From positions 1 to 64,000 of the forward strand of contig JANYDK010000117.1 of the NCBI GenBank assembly GCA_025363655.1: DNA of 64,000 nt. Reading direction: 5' to 3'. The number at the start of each line of letters is the position of its first letter. Position 1 is the stretch's first letter. Below are positions 27,331 through 36,132 of the stretch, one piece after another. The translations under genes were made by a program, and so were the position numbers. The notes beneath the pieces are model-generated. The model did no database searches. It was given only the letters and a program-made list of their open reading frames with translations, and was not told the origin of the DNA. This stretch comes from Deltaproteobacteria bacterium. GTDB taxonomy: Bacteria; Myxococcota_A; Polyangia; Polyangiales; JADJMO01.

Positions 27331-28338
27331 TCAGGAACGACGCGGCGGCTTCCGTGCCGGTTCTCGCCACTTCGCGCGCCGCAAGCTCCCGAGCAACGTC
27401 AGCGGCTCGTCGCTCTGCCGGAACCGGAGGACGTCGCCGATGGTGATCGAATAGACCTCGTGAGGTCCATCGACGAAGACGCGCCCTTCGCCCATCTTCG
27501 CCCGCAAGATCAACTCGTGACCCGGATCGACGAGGCCGCGCGGCATCGCCAACGTGCCGCCCGCCGGCGTGTACGGCTCGCGGATCACGAACTGCAATTT
27601 CTCGCTGACCATCGGGAGCACCTTGCCACCGGCGCTCCGCTGCGCGGCCGTCGACCCTGCCGCCGGGCCGATCCACATCCCCGAGGACTTCTGCTCTTCG
27701 ACGGTGCGCTCGTGCTCGAGGAGGTAGCGCGTGGTCGCCGCTGGGGACGCGCAACAGACGAGCGCTTCGTTGAGCACGTGCTTGGTGAGGAGGACGTCGT
27801 TCTTCGACACCTGCATGCGCGTCAGCCGATGGACGCGGAGTGCTCCCGAGAGCGCCCGCTCGAGCACTTCGAGCACCTGCCCCATGCGACCGGAGCAGAA
27901 GAAGCCGACGCTGTAGTCGGGGGCGGAGTTGATGGCGAGCACCGGCGTGTCGCGGATGCCGTGCGACGCCGCGAGCAACGTGCCGTCGCCGCCGACGGTG
28001 ACCACGAGATCGTGCCCCCTCGGATCGACGACGCGAAACTCGTCGAGCTCGGCGGCGGTGACCATCGTCGCGTGGCAACGAAGCTTGGAGAGCGCAAGCT
28101 CGACCTCGTGGATGGTCGACTCGTGCTGGACGTGCGCGCCCTGCATACGCCGCACGGTGAGATCGTTCGAGCGCAACAGCTCTTCGACGCGTTCGTGCCG
28201 ACCGATGTCGCGCCCCTCGCGGTGCACCCGGAGCGCGCTCTTCTTCGCCAACACCAGCACCCGCGGCGGGCCGTTCGGGCGAATCGGCGGCTCCGGCGCC
28301 TCGTCCTTCGATGCCCTCTTCGGCGCCTTGCGCTTCAT
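27331..28338 (-). CDS. nadK: NAD kinase
   Basis: LVVTVGGDGTLLAASHGI, VLAINSAPDYSVGFF, NEALVC; family signatures. Confidence 0.88.
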   Translation of the reverse strand: MKRKAPKRASKDEAPEPPIRPNGPPRVLVLAKKSALRVHREGRDIGRHERVEELLRSNDLTVRRMQGAHVQHESTIHEVELALSKLRCHATMVTAAELDEFRVVDPRGHDLVVTVGGDGTLLAASHGIRDTPVLAINSAPDYSVGFFCSGRMGQVLEVLERALSGALRVHRLTRMQVSKNDVLLTKHVLNEALVCCASPAATTRYLLEHERTVEEQKSSGMWIGPAAGSTAAQRSAGGKVLPMVSEKLQFVIREPYTPAGGTLAMPRGLVDPGHELILRAKMGEGRVFVDGPHEVYSITIGDVLRFRQSDEPLTLLGSLRRAKWREPARKPPRRS

Positions 28339-29036
28339 GCGGTGCGGCCTTGCAGACGCGAGGCGAGCCGACGGATGCCGAGCTCCGTCTTGGCGTCGGG
28401 GAGAAGACCTCTCTCACACCAATCGAGCGCCTCGTCGAGCGGTACGTGGTGGATGCGAGCCCCATGTTCCAGCGGCGATCCGTCGCCTTCCGGCGGCTCG
28501 TAGGCGTCGGGATCGACCTCGCACTCGTAGATGTAGATGACCTCACCGATGATGCCCGACGACGGCAACATCGCGCCGCCGAGCTGGTGCACCTTCGCCT
28601 CGGCGACGCGAAGACCGAGCTCTTCGTGCGTCTCGCGCACCACGCAACGCACGAGGCCCTCGGGCGTGCGCTCGTCCTTCTCGACGAGCCCGGCGCAAAT
28701 CTCCCACAGCTCTCCGTGCGCGACGCCATCGGGCAACGGAATCGGCGACCCGATGATCGGATCGGGTCGCAACGCCAAAGGAGGTCGCACCGCGGAGCGG
28801 AGGATCACGTGACGAACCCCCTCGCGCTGAAAGTGCGGCACCACCGCCACCGCGTCCTGATTCCAGCGCTCGACGGTGTCGTAGCGAAAGTGCGCGCTCG
28901 CGACGGGCGCGTCCCCATAGCGCGCGACGAGCGACAATCGCTTCACGCGCAGGTAGCCCTCGTCGCATTTCGACGTGGCCGTGGTGTCCCCGACGATCGT
29001 CAGGCGAACGGAGGGAAGAGCAGGAGGAAGTGACAT
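28335..29036 (-). CDS. NUDIX hydrolase
   Basis: GLVEKDERTPEGLVRCVVRETHEELGL Nudix box; ATGA overlap with nadK; start at MSLPP. Confidence 0.88.
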   Translation of the reverse strand: MSLPPALPSVRLTIVGDTTATSKCDEGYLRVKRLSLVARYGDAPVASAHFRYDTVERWNQDAVAVVPHFQREGVRHVILRSAVRPPLALRPDPIIGSPIPLPDGVAHGELWEICAGLVEKDERTPEGLVRCVVRETHEELGLRVAEAKVHQLGGAMLPSSGIIGEVIYIYECEVDPDAYEPPEGDGSPLEHGARIHHVPLDEALDWCERGLLPDAKTELGIRRLASRLQGRTA

Positions 29037-29074
29037 GCTTCGCCGGATAGTAGGCGAACGCCTGTGCAGCGATC

Positions 29075-29962
29075 CTACGGAAATCCTGGCTTCGTCTCCC
29101 CGGTTGCCCACTTCCAGCGGAGCCCGAGAATTCCATAGGCGCTCAGAAAAAACCCGAGCTCATCCGGGCTCTTCACCGCCATCGTCAACAGCCCGAGCGC
29201 TTCGAGATGATCGGTGAGCACGATCTGGAGCGCGGGACCGATGCGGTAGACGGGGCCGGTGTCGCGGCCGGGGAGGAAGACGGCCTCGCCGAGCGCGCCG
29301 ATCTTCACGGCGTCGCGCGGTCCGAGGCCGAGGACGTAGCCGAGGCGGGCGAAGGCGATCTTCGGCGGCTGCATGATGGCGCGCATCGACTCTTCGTAGA
29401 GGTGCACGCCGGCCGGGGCGCCGTCGACGATGAAGAGCGAGGCTTCCCAAACCGCGAAGCCGCCAGGCGCAGGGAGCGCGCCGCTGAGGGTCGCTTCGTA
29501 GTCGACGTAATGGGCGCGATCGCCTTGGCGCTGGTCGAGCTCGTCGTGCGTGTGGTGCGGCGACGCTTGGAGGAAGCCGCGACGGTAGGAAGCAGAGTCG
29601 CGGACGCCGATCGCGAGGTCGAGGAAGGGGAGCGACCCGCGGAGGCCGGCGTAGACGCCCGCGAACTCGAAGGTGCTGATCGGATAGGCCTCGACGCCGA
29701 CCCAGGCCCAGTGCGGAAGGCCGTAGCCAGCGGCGACCTGGACCTTGCCGTAGCCGACGCCGGCGTCGATGCGGCTGGAGGCGAAGAGGCGCGGCTTGCC
29801 GGCTGCCCACGGCGAGATCTCGAGGTTCGGATCGGCGAGATCGGTGCGGGCGCCTTCGACGGGCAGGACGGTCGGCTCGGGATCGGCGTGCGCGCGGCTC
29901 GCCGCCATCGTCGCGAGGACGAAGAGCGCGGCAGAGACGGGAAGGAGCAAGCGGATGCGCAT
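29075..29962 (-). CDS. Exported outer-membrane-like hypothetical protein
   Basis: Signal peptide MRIRLLLPVSAALFVLATMAASRAHA, then beta-strand-like repeats. Confidence 0.7.
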   Translation of the reverse strand: MRIRLLLPVSAALFVLATMAASRAHADPEPTVLPVEGARTDLADPNLEISPWAAGKPRLFASSRIDAGVGYGKVQVAAGYGLPHWAWVGVEAYPISTFEFAGVYAGLRGSLPFLDLAIGVRDSASYRRGFLQASPHHTHDELDQRQGDRAHYVDYEATLSGALPAPGGFAVWEASLFIVDGAPAGVHLYEESMRAIMQPPKIAFARLGYVLGLGPRDAVKIGALGEAVFLPGRDTGPVYRIGPALQIVLTDHLEALGLLTMAVKSPDELGFFLSAYGILGLRWKWATGETKPGFP

Positions 29963-30096
29963 CGCCGAGGCGCCCGATTGGTCGAGCTGGGGCCGGTCGT
30001 CCACTCGTCGGCCGCTCTCCCGAGGTCCTCGCCACGGGGAGGCTGAAAAACAAGCTCCGCGCGGTGGCCGGACGGAATTTGCGCTACCATGGCGCG

Positions 30097-30804
30097 ATGG
30101 GGATCATCGACCGGGCCAAGCGGGCCATCTCTTCCAACGTCAACGCGATGATCGACAAGGCGGAAGACCCGCGAAAGATGGTCGAGCTCACGCTCGACGA
30201 GATGTCCGACCACCTCAAGCGGGCGAAGCAGGACGTCATCGCCGCGGTCGCTGCCGAAAGGCAGATGCGGAAGAAGTGCGATGAGCAGAAGGTCAACGTC
30301 GATCGTTGGGAGCAACGCGCGATGCTCGCGGTGCAGGCCGGTGACGACGCGCTCGCACGCGAAGCGCTGAAGCAGAAGGCGCGCGTGACCGCGGAGTACC
30401 AAGAGGCCGAGAAGCGCCGCGAAGAGCAGCTCGGTCACGCGTTGAAGATGCGCGACGAGCTCGCCGCGATGGAGCTCAAGTTCAAGGAGCTCTCGGCGAA
30501 GAAGGGCACCATCGCCGCCAAGGCCGAGATCGCCAAGGCCGGCGGTGGGGTCGAAGCGCTCGGCGCCAAAGCGGGAGCGAGCAACTCCTTCGAAGCGATG
30601 CGCAACATCGAAGACAAGATCGACCAGCAGGAGGCCGAAGGCGCGGCGATGCGCGAGCTGCAGGACGACGACATGAAAGAGGCCGAGCTGGAGTCGAAAT
30701 TCCGCCGGCTCGAAGGCAAAGGCGCGCAAGGGGCGGAGTCGGCGGTGGTCGAAGACGAGCTCGCCGCGCTCAAGCAGCGCGTCCGTATCAAGACCGACAA
30801 GTGA
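30097..30804 (+). CDS. pspA: Phage shock protein A (PspA/IM30 family)
   Basis: MGIIDRAKRAISSNVNAMIDKAEDPRKMVELTLDEMSDHLKRAKQDVIAAVAAERQ. Confidence 0.93.
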   Translation: MGIIDRAKRAISSNVNAMIDKAEDPRKMVELTLDEMSDHLKRAKQDVIAAVAAERQMRKKCDEQKVNVDRWEQRAMLAVQAGDDALAREALKQKARVTAEYQEAEKRREEQLGHALKMRDELAAMELKFKELSAKKGTIAAKAEIAKAGGGVEALGAKAGASNSFEAMRNIEDKIDQQEAEGAAMRELQDDDMKEAELESKFRRLEGKGAQGAESAVVEDELAALKQRVRIKTDK

Positions 30805-33800
30805 ACGCGCTCGTCGTCGCGCTCCGATGGATGGGCAAGAGCCCACCGACCGAGACGCCGGCCGAGCCCCTCGCTACCGCGGTGCGAGGAGCGATGGCGC
30901 GGGCGTCGGCGGCCGGTGCTTGTCTCGTCGGCGTGGTCGCCGACGGCGCGACGTTCGGGTTCGAGGCCGACGCCATCGAAGAAGCGGTCGAGCTCGCGCT
31001 CTCGCTCGTGCGCACCGACGAGGGGCCGTCGCATTGGAAGGCTGGCGTCGGCGTCGGCACGCTCAGCTCGGTGCGAGAAGAAGGCACGTTCGAGCGTCTC
31101 TCCGTCGGTCCTGGCATTGCTCGAGCCGCGGCGCTCGCGCGGGTCGCTCGGGCGGGCGAGGTGGTGGTCGATTTGCTCGTCGGAGAAGCCCGTTCCGGTG
31201 CGCTTCTCTCCACCGGCAGGCGCGTCGCTACCGACGGTTTTCGACGTTTTCGCGGCGTCGTCGTCGATGGCAGCGAACCGTGGCGTCGTGACGGTGGCCT
31301 CACTGCGAGCCTGCGCGTGCCCGAGGTCATCGGTCGGCAAGGCTCGTTGCGCGAGCTCGAGGCGCTGCGCGCTGGAGGTCTCGCCGTCGTCCGCGCGCCG
31401 CCCGGCGTCGGTGGAACACGTTTCCTCGACGAGGTCGCGACGATGGCGCCGCGGGTGCTCCGCGTGTCGCCGGTCGGTTGCGGGGTCGAGCCGCTCGCCG
31501 CGTTACGCATCGCGGTCTCTCGCGCGCTCGAAGCCGAGCTGCGTGCGTCGTCGCCGGGAAGGGTGCGCGCACCTTCGCCACGTGTGGCCGAGTCGATGCG
31601 GCGACTGGCTGGCGGCGAAGGGGTCGATCTCGACGCCGCGGGCGAGATCGTCGCTGGCCTCCTCGGAGGCGACACCGAAGAGCCGACGCCGCCGCTCGTT
31701 CTCGTCGACGACGCGATGGCGGTCGATCGCGCCTCGCTCGAGGCCATCGGGCTCGCGGGCTCGGGCCCGAACGCGGGCTTCGCCGTCGTCGCTCGCCTCG
31801 ATCACGGTGAGCCGATACCGAAGGCGCTCGCTTCCCTGGTGACCGAGGTCGATCTCACGCTCAAGCCTTTGCAGCCGCACGAAGCGAGCATGGTCCTCGA
31901 AGATCTCTGCGGAGGGTCGAGCGCGCTGACCGACGAGGTGAAGAAGCGTTGGGGGCGGCGTGGCGCCGGCGTGCCGCTCGCGATCGTCGAGTCGGTGCGT
32001 CACGGCCTCGCGGTCGGTGAGCTGGCGGTGCGCGACGGCGTCATCACGCCACGGGGCAAGGCCTCGGGTCGCGGTCGCGCGCTCTCGGCGCAGGGCTGGA
32101 TCGGTCGTCGCCTCGGCGCCCTCTCGGTCGATCGCCCGCACGAGGCCTCGCTGGTGTCGCTCGTCGCGCTCGCGGGTGCTTCGACGCTACGTCCGCGCAT
32201 CGAAGGCGCCGCGGCAGAGCTCGGTCTCCCCCGCGGCGAGACCTTCGACGCGATGCTCGAGCGCCTGCTCCGCGAAGGTTGGCTTCGCGCCGAAGGCGAT
32301 CGCTTGTCGCCCGGCTCTCGCTCTTTGCGTGACGTCACCATCGAGCGCACCGATCCCGGGACCAAGCGGCTCCTTCATGGAGCGCTCGCGGCGTCCTTGA
32401 GTCGCGCCGCGCATGGCCTCGACATCGCGGAGGCAGCGCATCATGCCGCGCTCGCCGGCGATCATCGCCAGGCAGCAGAGATGGCCGTCCGCGCGGCCGA
32501 TCGTCTACGCACTGCGGGTCTCGTCGAATGGGCCGATGCGCTCTCGGCCTTTGCCCGCGCGGAAGGGGACTCGCCGCGTTCGTCGCGTCAGCTGCCGCCG
32601 AACAGCACGACGAATCCCGTGCGCCGCGCGCCTCCTCCTTCGGCGGCTGGTGCCCCGGCCCACGTGACGACGCCGTCGCCCCCGCCGGCCGCGGCCCAGG
32701 TTCTCCTCTCGCGGCGTCCCTCGACGCTCGGAGGCCCGACCGTCCCGCCCATCGAGCTCGATCCGTTCGATGCCGAAGAGGGACCGGTGACGATGCGCGT
32801 GTCGCCGCTGCCACCTTCGGCGTCGCTCATTCCCGCCCCCTCTGCGCGTGGTTCCGAGCCGAGCGGAGCGATCGAGCCGATCGAGCTCGAGGGATTCGAC
32901 GCGCCGGCTCGCTCCGCCCTCCCCGAGCCGCCACGTCCGCTTCCGCCGCCGACCCCCTCGGTGCGCCCGCCGCCGCTCCCGCCGTCAGCTCGACCTGCTC
33001 CGCCGCCACCGCCGTCGGCTCGGCCTCTTCCTCCACCTCCGCCGTCAGCTCGTCCCGCTCCTCCGCCGTCAGCTCGACCTGCTCCGCCTCCTTCCTCGAT
33101 TCGTCCCGCTCCTGCTGCGGCGTCTGCACCGTCTGCAGTCGCGGCTCCCGCAGGGCCGCCTGGACCACCGCCGCGTCCACCTGCGCGTCCCCCTGCACAG
33201 CCGCCGCCGCGGGCTGGATTTCCGACGGCAAGTGCAGCGACGCCCGCCGCGCCGAATGTCTCGGGTCCGCCTTCGGGTCCGGTATCGGCTCCCGTGGTGC
33301 CGCGACCAGCCTTCGTCGCGCCTGCTGCTTCGGCCGCTCGCCCGCAGCGTCCGCCGTTTTCGCCGCAGATGAAGGTCACCGGCATGACCGGGCTGATGCC
33401 GGCTGTGCGGGCGACGGGTGACGCGCCGCCCGTCGAGGTGGCGATGCGCGAGCTGACGCCGATCGCGCCCGAAATGCGGCCCGTGACGATCGAGCCGCCG
33501 CCGATGCCACCCTCCGTACGCGGAATCGGTCGATGGGCGGACGATGCGCGAGCGGCCCTGCGCGCGCGTGACTTCGTCGCCGTCGAAGCTTGCCTCGCCC
33601 AACTCGAGGCCGCCGGCACCGGATCGAAGACGGCGATCGACCGTGTCCGAGGCATCACCGCGCTCGCCAAGGGCGATCTCCCTGCGGGGCTGCGGTTTCT
33701 GCGACGTGCGCGCGCGGACGCGAAGGAGCCACGCAGCGTCGCCAAAGCGACCCTCGCCTATGCCGTAGCGCTCGGTGTCGCGGGTCGTCGCGAAGAGGCC

Positions 33801-33926
33801 ATCGTCGAGGCCCTCGAGGCGCTCGCGTGCGAACGGGCGCTCGGCCCCGCCAGCGTCGGAATGGACGCCTGCCGAGCGCTCGTCGAGCGCCTGCTCGACT
33901 CTTCCGCAGCTCCTCGAGGGGCCTGA
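30801..33926 (+). CDS. Cyclase-homology-like / degenerate AAA_16-type ATPase with long Pro-rich tract
   Basis: GTGA overlap with pspA; GVGVGTLSS...SVGPGIARAAALARVARAGEVVV; VVRAPPGVGGTRFLDEV (no P-loop Lys); PLVLVDDAMAVDRASLEAI; PSARPAPPPPP repeats. Confidence 0.75.
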   Translation: MNALVVALRWMGKSPPTETPAEPLATAVRGAMARASAAGACLVGVVADGATFGFEADAIEEAVELALSLVRTDEGPSHWKAGVGVGTLSSVREEGTFERLSVGPGIARAAALARVARAGEVVVDLLVGEARSGALLSTGRRVATDGFRRFRGVVVDGSEPWRRDGGLTASLRVPEVIGRQGSLRELEALRAGGLAVVRAPPGVGGTRFLDEVATMAPRVLRVSPVGCGVEPLAALRIAVSRALEAELRASSPGRVRAPSPRVAESMRRLAGGEGVDLDAAGEIVAGLLGGDTEEPTPPLVLVDDAMAVDRASLEAIGLAGSGPNAGFAVVARLDHGEPIPKALASLVTEVDLTLKPLQPHEASMVLEDLCGGSSALTDEVKKRWGRRGAGVPLAIVESVRHGLAVGELAVRDGVITPRGKASGRGRALSAQGWIGRRLGALSVDRPHEASLVSLVALAGASTLRPRIEGAAAELGLPRGETFDAMLERLLREGWLRAEGDRLSPGSRSLRDVTIERTDPGTKRLLHGALAASLSRAAHGLDIAEAAHHAALAGDHRQAAEMAVRAADRLRTAGLVEWADALSAFARAEGDSPRSSRQLPPNSTTNPVRRAPPPSAAGAPAHVTTPSPPPAAAQVLLSRRPSTLGGPTVPPIELDPFDAEEGPVTMRVSPLPPSASLIPAPSARGSEPSGAIEPIELEGFDAPARSALPEPPRPLPPPTPSVRPPPLPPSARPAPPPPPSARPLPPPPPSARPAPPPSARPAPPPSSIRPAPAAASAPSAVAAPAGPPGPPPRPPARPPAQPPPRAGFPTASAATPAAPNVSGPPSGPVSAPVVPRPAFVAPAASAARPQRPPFSPQMKVTGMTGLMPAVRATGDAPPVEVAMRELTPIAPEMRPVTIEPPPMPPSVRGIGRWADDARAALRARDFVAVEACLAQLEAAGTGSKTAIDRVRGITALAKGDLPAGLRFLRRARADAKEPRSVAKATLAYAVALGVAGRREEAIVEALEALACERALGPASVGMDACRALVERLLDSSAAPRGA
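32930..33230 (+). repeat. Pro-rich low-complexity coding tract
   Basis: Degenerate DNA repeats around ccgccgtcagctcgacctgctccg encoding PPPPPSARPxPPP units. Confidence 0.8.
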
Positions 33927-33952
33927 GGCGCCTGAGGCGCCCGAAGCGCCCT

Positions 33953-33985
33953 TGAAGTGCCCCTGAAGTGCCCCTGAAGTGCCCC
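33953..33985 (+). repeat. 11-bp tandem repeat x3 (tgaagtgcccc)
   Basis: Three perfect copies just 3' of the stop at 33926. Confidence 0.95.
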
Positions 33986-34088
33986 CGTCGAGGCCGACAC
34001 GCTCGGCACTTGCGCCGAGGCCACGCGCGTACGAAGAACTGCTTCGGGGCAATCGCTTCGCACGAGCTGTCTTCCTGGAGAAACGCAC

Positions 34089-35288
34089 ATGGCCAAGCTG
34101 AGCAAGGAACTCGTCATCGTCGGCGCCAAGCGCACTGCTTTCGGCACCATGGGAGGCGCGCTCAAGGGCGTGTCGGCCAACGATCTCGCAGCGCACGCGG
34201 CCAAGGCCGCCCTCGCGCAGAGCGGCGTCGCTGCCGCGGAGATTGGTCACGTCGTCGTCGGCAACGTCATGCAGACGAGCGCCGACGCCATCTACTGCGC
34301 GCGCCACGTCGGTCTCAAGACCGGCCTCCCCATCGAGGTCCCCGCGCTCACCGTCAACCGCCTCTGTGGTTCGGGCTTCGAGGCGATCATCGACGGCGCG
34401 CAGCTCCTCCTCCTCGGCGACGCCGACGCAGTGCTCGTCGGTGGCACCGAGAACATGACCCAGGCCCCGCACATCCTCCGCGGTGGTCGCGACGGCTTCG
34501 CCTTCGGCAAGGCGCCGAACCTCGAAGACTCGCTCTGGAGCGCGCTCACCGACAGCTACTGCAATGCGCCGATGGCGATCACCGCCGAGAACCTCGCGGT
34601 GAAGTACGGCATCAGCCGCGAGCAGGTCGACGAGTACGCGCTTCGCAGCCAGGCGAAGTGGGCCGCCGCGCAGGAATCAGGCGGTTTCAAGGATGAAATC
34701 GCGCCCCTCGATCTCCCGGGAAAGAAGGGGGCGCCGCCGGTCGCCTTCGCCGTCGACGAGCACCCGCGTCCGAAGTCGACGATGGAGACCCTCGGCAAGC
34801 TCGCGCCTGTCTTCAAGAAGGACGGCGTCGTCACCGCGGGCAACGCCAGCGGCATCTGCGACGGCGCGGCGATGCTCGTCCTCACCACCGCCGAGTTCGC
34901 CAAAGCGAAGGGTCTCACTCCGCTCGCGCGTCTCGTGCAGTGGGGTGTCGCCGGCGTCGAGCCGACGTTGATGGGCATCGGCCCCGCGTACGCCATTCCC
35001 AAGGCCCTCGATCGCGCGGGCCTCAAGCCGAGCGACGTCGATCTCTTCGACATCAACGAAGCCTTCTCCGCGCAGTGGCTCGCCTGCCAGAAGCACCTCG
35101 AGCTCCCCCTCGAGAAGTGCAACGTCAACGGCGGCGCCGTCGCACTCGGTCATCCGCTCGGCGCTTCGGGCGCGCGCATCACCACCAACCTCGTCTACGA
35201 GCTTCGTCGCTCGCAGAAGAAGATCGCGGTCGGCAGCGCCTGCATCGGCGGCGGCCAGGGCATCGCCGTCGTGCTCGAGCGCGTCTGA
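34089..35288 (+). CDS. Acetyl-CoA C-acyltransferase (thiolase)
   Basis: VNRLCGSGFEAI, GGTENMTQAP, NGGAVALGHPLGASGARI, CIGGGQGIAVVLE thiolase signatures. Confidence 0.97.
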   Translation: MAKLSKELVIVGAKRTAFGTMGGALKGVSANDLAAHAAKAALAQSGVAAAEIGHVVVGNVMQTSADAIYCARHVGLKTGLPIEVPALTVNRLCGSGFEAIIDGAQLLLLGDADAVLVGGTENMTQAPHILRGGRDGFAFGKAPNLEDSLWSALTDSYCNAPMAITAENLAVKYGISREQVDEYALRSQAKWAAAQESGGFKDEIAPLDLPGKKGAPPVAFAVDEHPRPKSTMETLGKLAPVFKKDGVVTAGNASGICDGAAMLVLTTAEFAKAKGLTPLARLVQWGVAGVEPTLMGIGPAYAIPKALDRAGLKPSDVDLFDINEAFSAQWLACQKHLELPLEKCNVNGGAVALGHPLGASGARITTNLVYELRRSQKKIAVGSACIGGGQGIAVVLERV

Positions 35289-35340
35289 GAGACTGAGAGT
35301 CTGAGAGACTGAGAGTCTGAGAGTCTGAGAGTCCGAGAGA
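35285..35340 (+). repeat. 8-bp tandem repeat x7 (ctgagag[a/t], last copy ccgagaga)
   Basis: Seven contiguous units starting within the thiolase stop codon region. Confidence 0.95.
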
Positions 35341-35346
35341 CGGCGC

Positions 35347-35646
35347 TCAGGCGGTTCGGACGGCGCGCTGCTTCCCGGTCACCGAGCGTGAACCGGGGTG
35401 CGTGCCGTCCAAATCGCTGGCGCCGTGGAGAATTGCCTGAATCTTGATGGCGCGACCGATGGCCTCGAGGAGACCACCGCGCGCCATCAATGCGACCGCG
35501 AAGCGAAGCCGATCGTCGGGCGACGAGAGGCTGCCAAGGCCGATTTCGTGGAGGATCTCGGCCACGAGCGTGCGCGCCCGTTGAGGTCCGAGCGTGCTCA
35601 CGACCTTGTTCAGCGCCACGTCGGTCACGAGATCGGCTTCTTTCAC
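35347..35646 (-). CDS. Small hypothetical protein
   Basis: 99 aa, GTG start; GTGA overlap with the upstream small gene. Confidence 0.6.
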   Translation of the reverse strand: MKEADLVTDVALNKVVSTLGPQRARTLVAEILHEIGLGSLSSPDDRLRFAVALMARGGLLEAIGRAIKIQAILHGASDLDGTHPGSRSVTGKQRAVRTA

Positions 35647-36110
35647 TGCAGTTCCTTCGACCGTTTGCTGATGCGCGACGCGGCGTCGATCGAGATTTTC
35701 TTCATCGTGTCGATGAACTGCGGGGCATCCATTCCCGAGGTGAGGAACGTGTAGCGGTAGCCGCGGTGCTGCGCGGCGATGACGTCGGCGCTTTCGCTCT
35801 CACCGAGCGAGCGACCGATCGCCTTCTCGAGGCTGACGGCGTCCATCTTCGCTTGTGCGGCGAGGAGCCCGTCGAACGCGGCGATGAGATCGATGTAGTC
35901 GTCGAACGCAGTCGCGATTTGCGCCGGCGTCGCCACCGACAGGAGCTTGTCGAGCTCGAGCGCATCGATGCGCGCGTGCTGGGCTTCCTCGAGCCAGTGC
36001 ATCTTCAGCAGCCGGGCGAAGAGCGGGTCGATCGCGCTGTCACGCACCGAGCCCGTGTAGTGGTCCTCGTCTTCCAGCCAAAGGCACCAGCTGGCGAGGT
36101 TTTTCTGCGA
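35643..36110 (-). pseudogene. Probable 5'-truncated ferritin-like/EXXH helical protein gene
   Basis: Frame open from just after TAG at 36111-36113; NLASWCLWLEDEDHYTGSVRDSAIDPLFARLLKMHWLEEAQHARIDALELD looks internal; only late GTG (36047) available. Confidence 0.45.
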
Positions 36111-36132
36111 CTACGTGCGACGTGTGCGTCGT

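Noticed and set aside
30064-30082. Possible sigma54 promoter tggccggacggaatttgc before pspA
   Set aside because: GG to GC spacing is about 15 nt rather than the 12 nt required for -24/-12 promoters
35285-35340. CRISPR-like array
   Set aside because: 8-bp contiguous units with no spacers; simple tandem repeat
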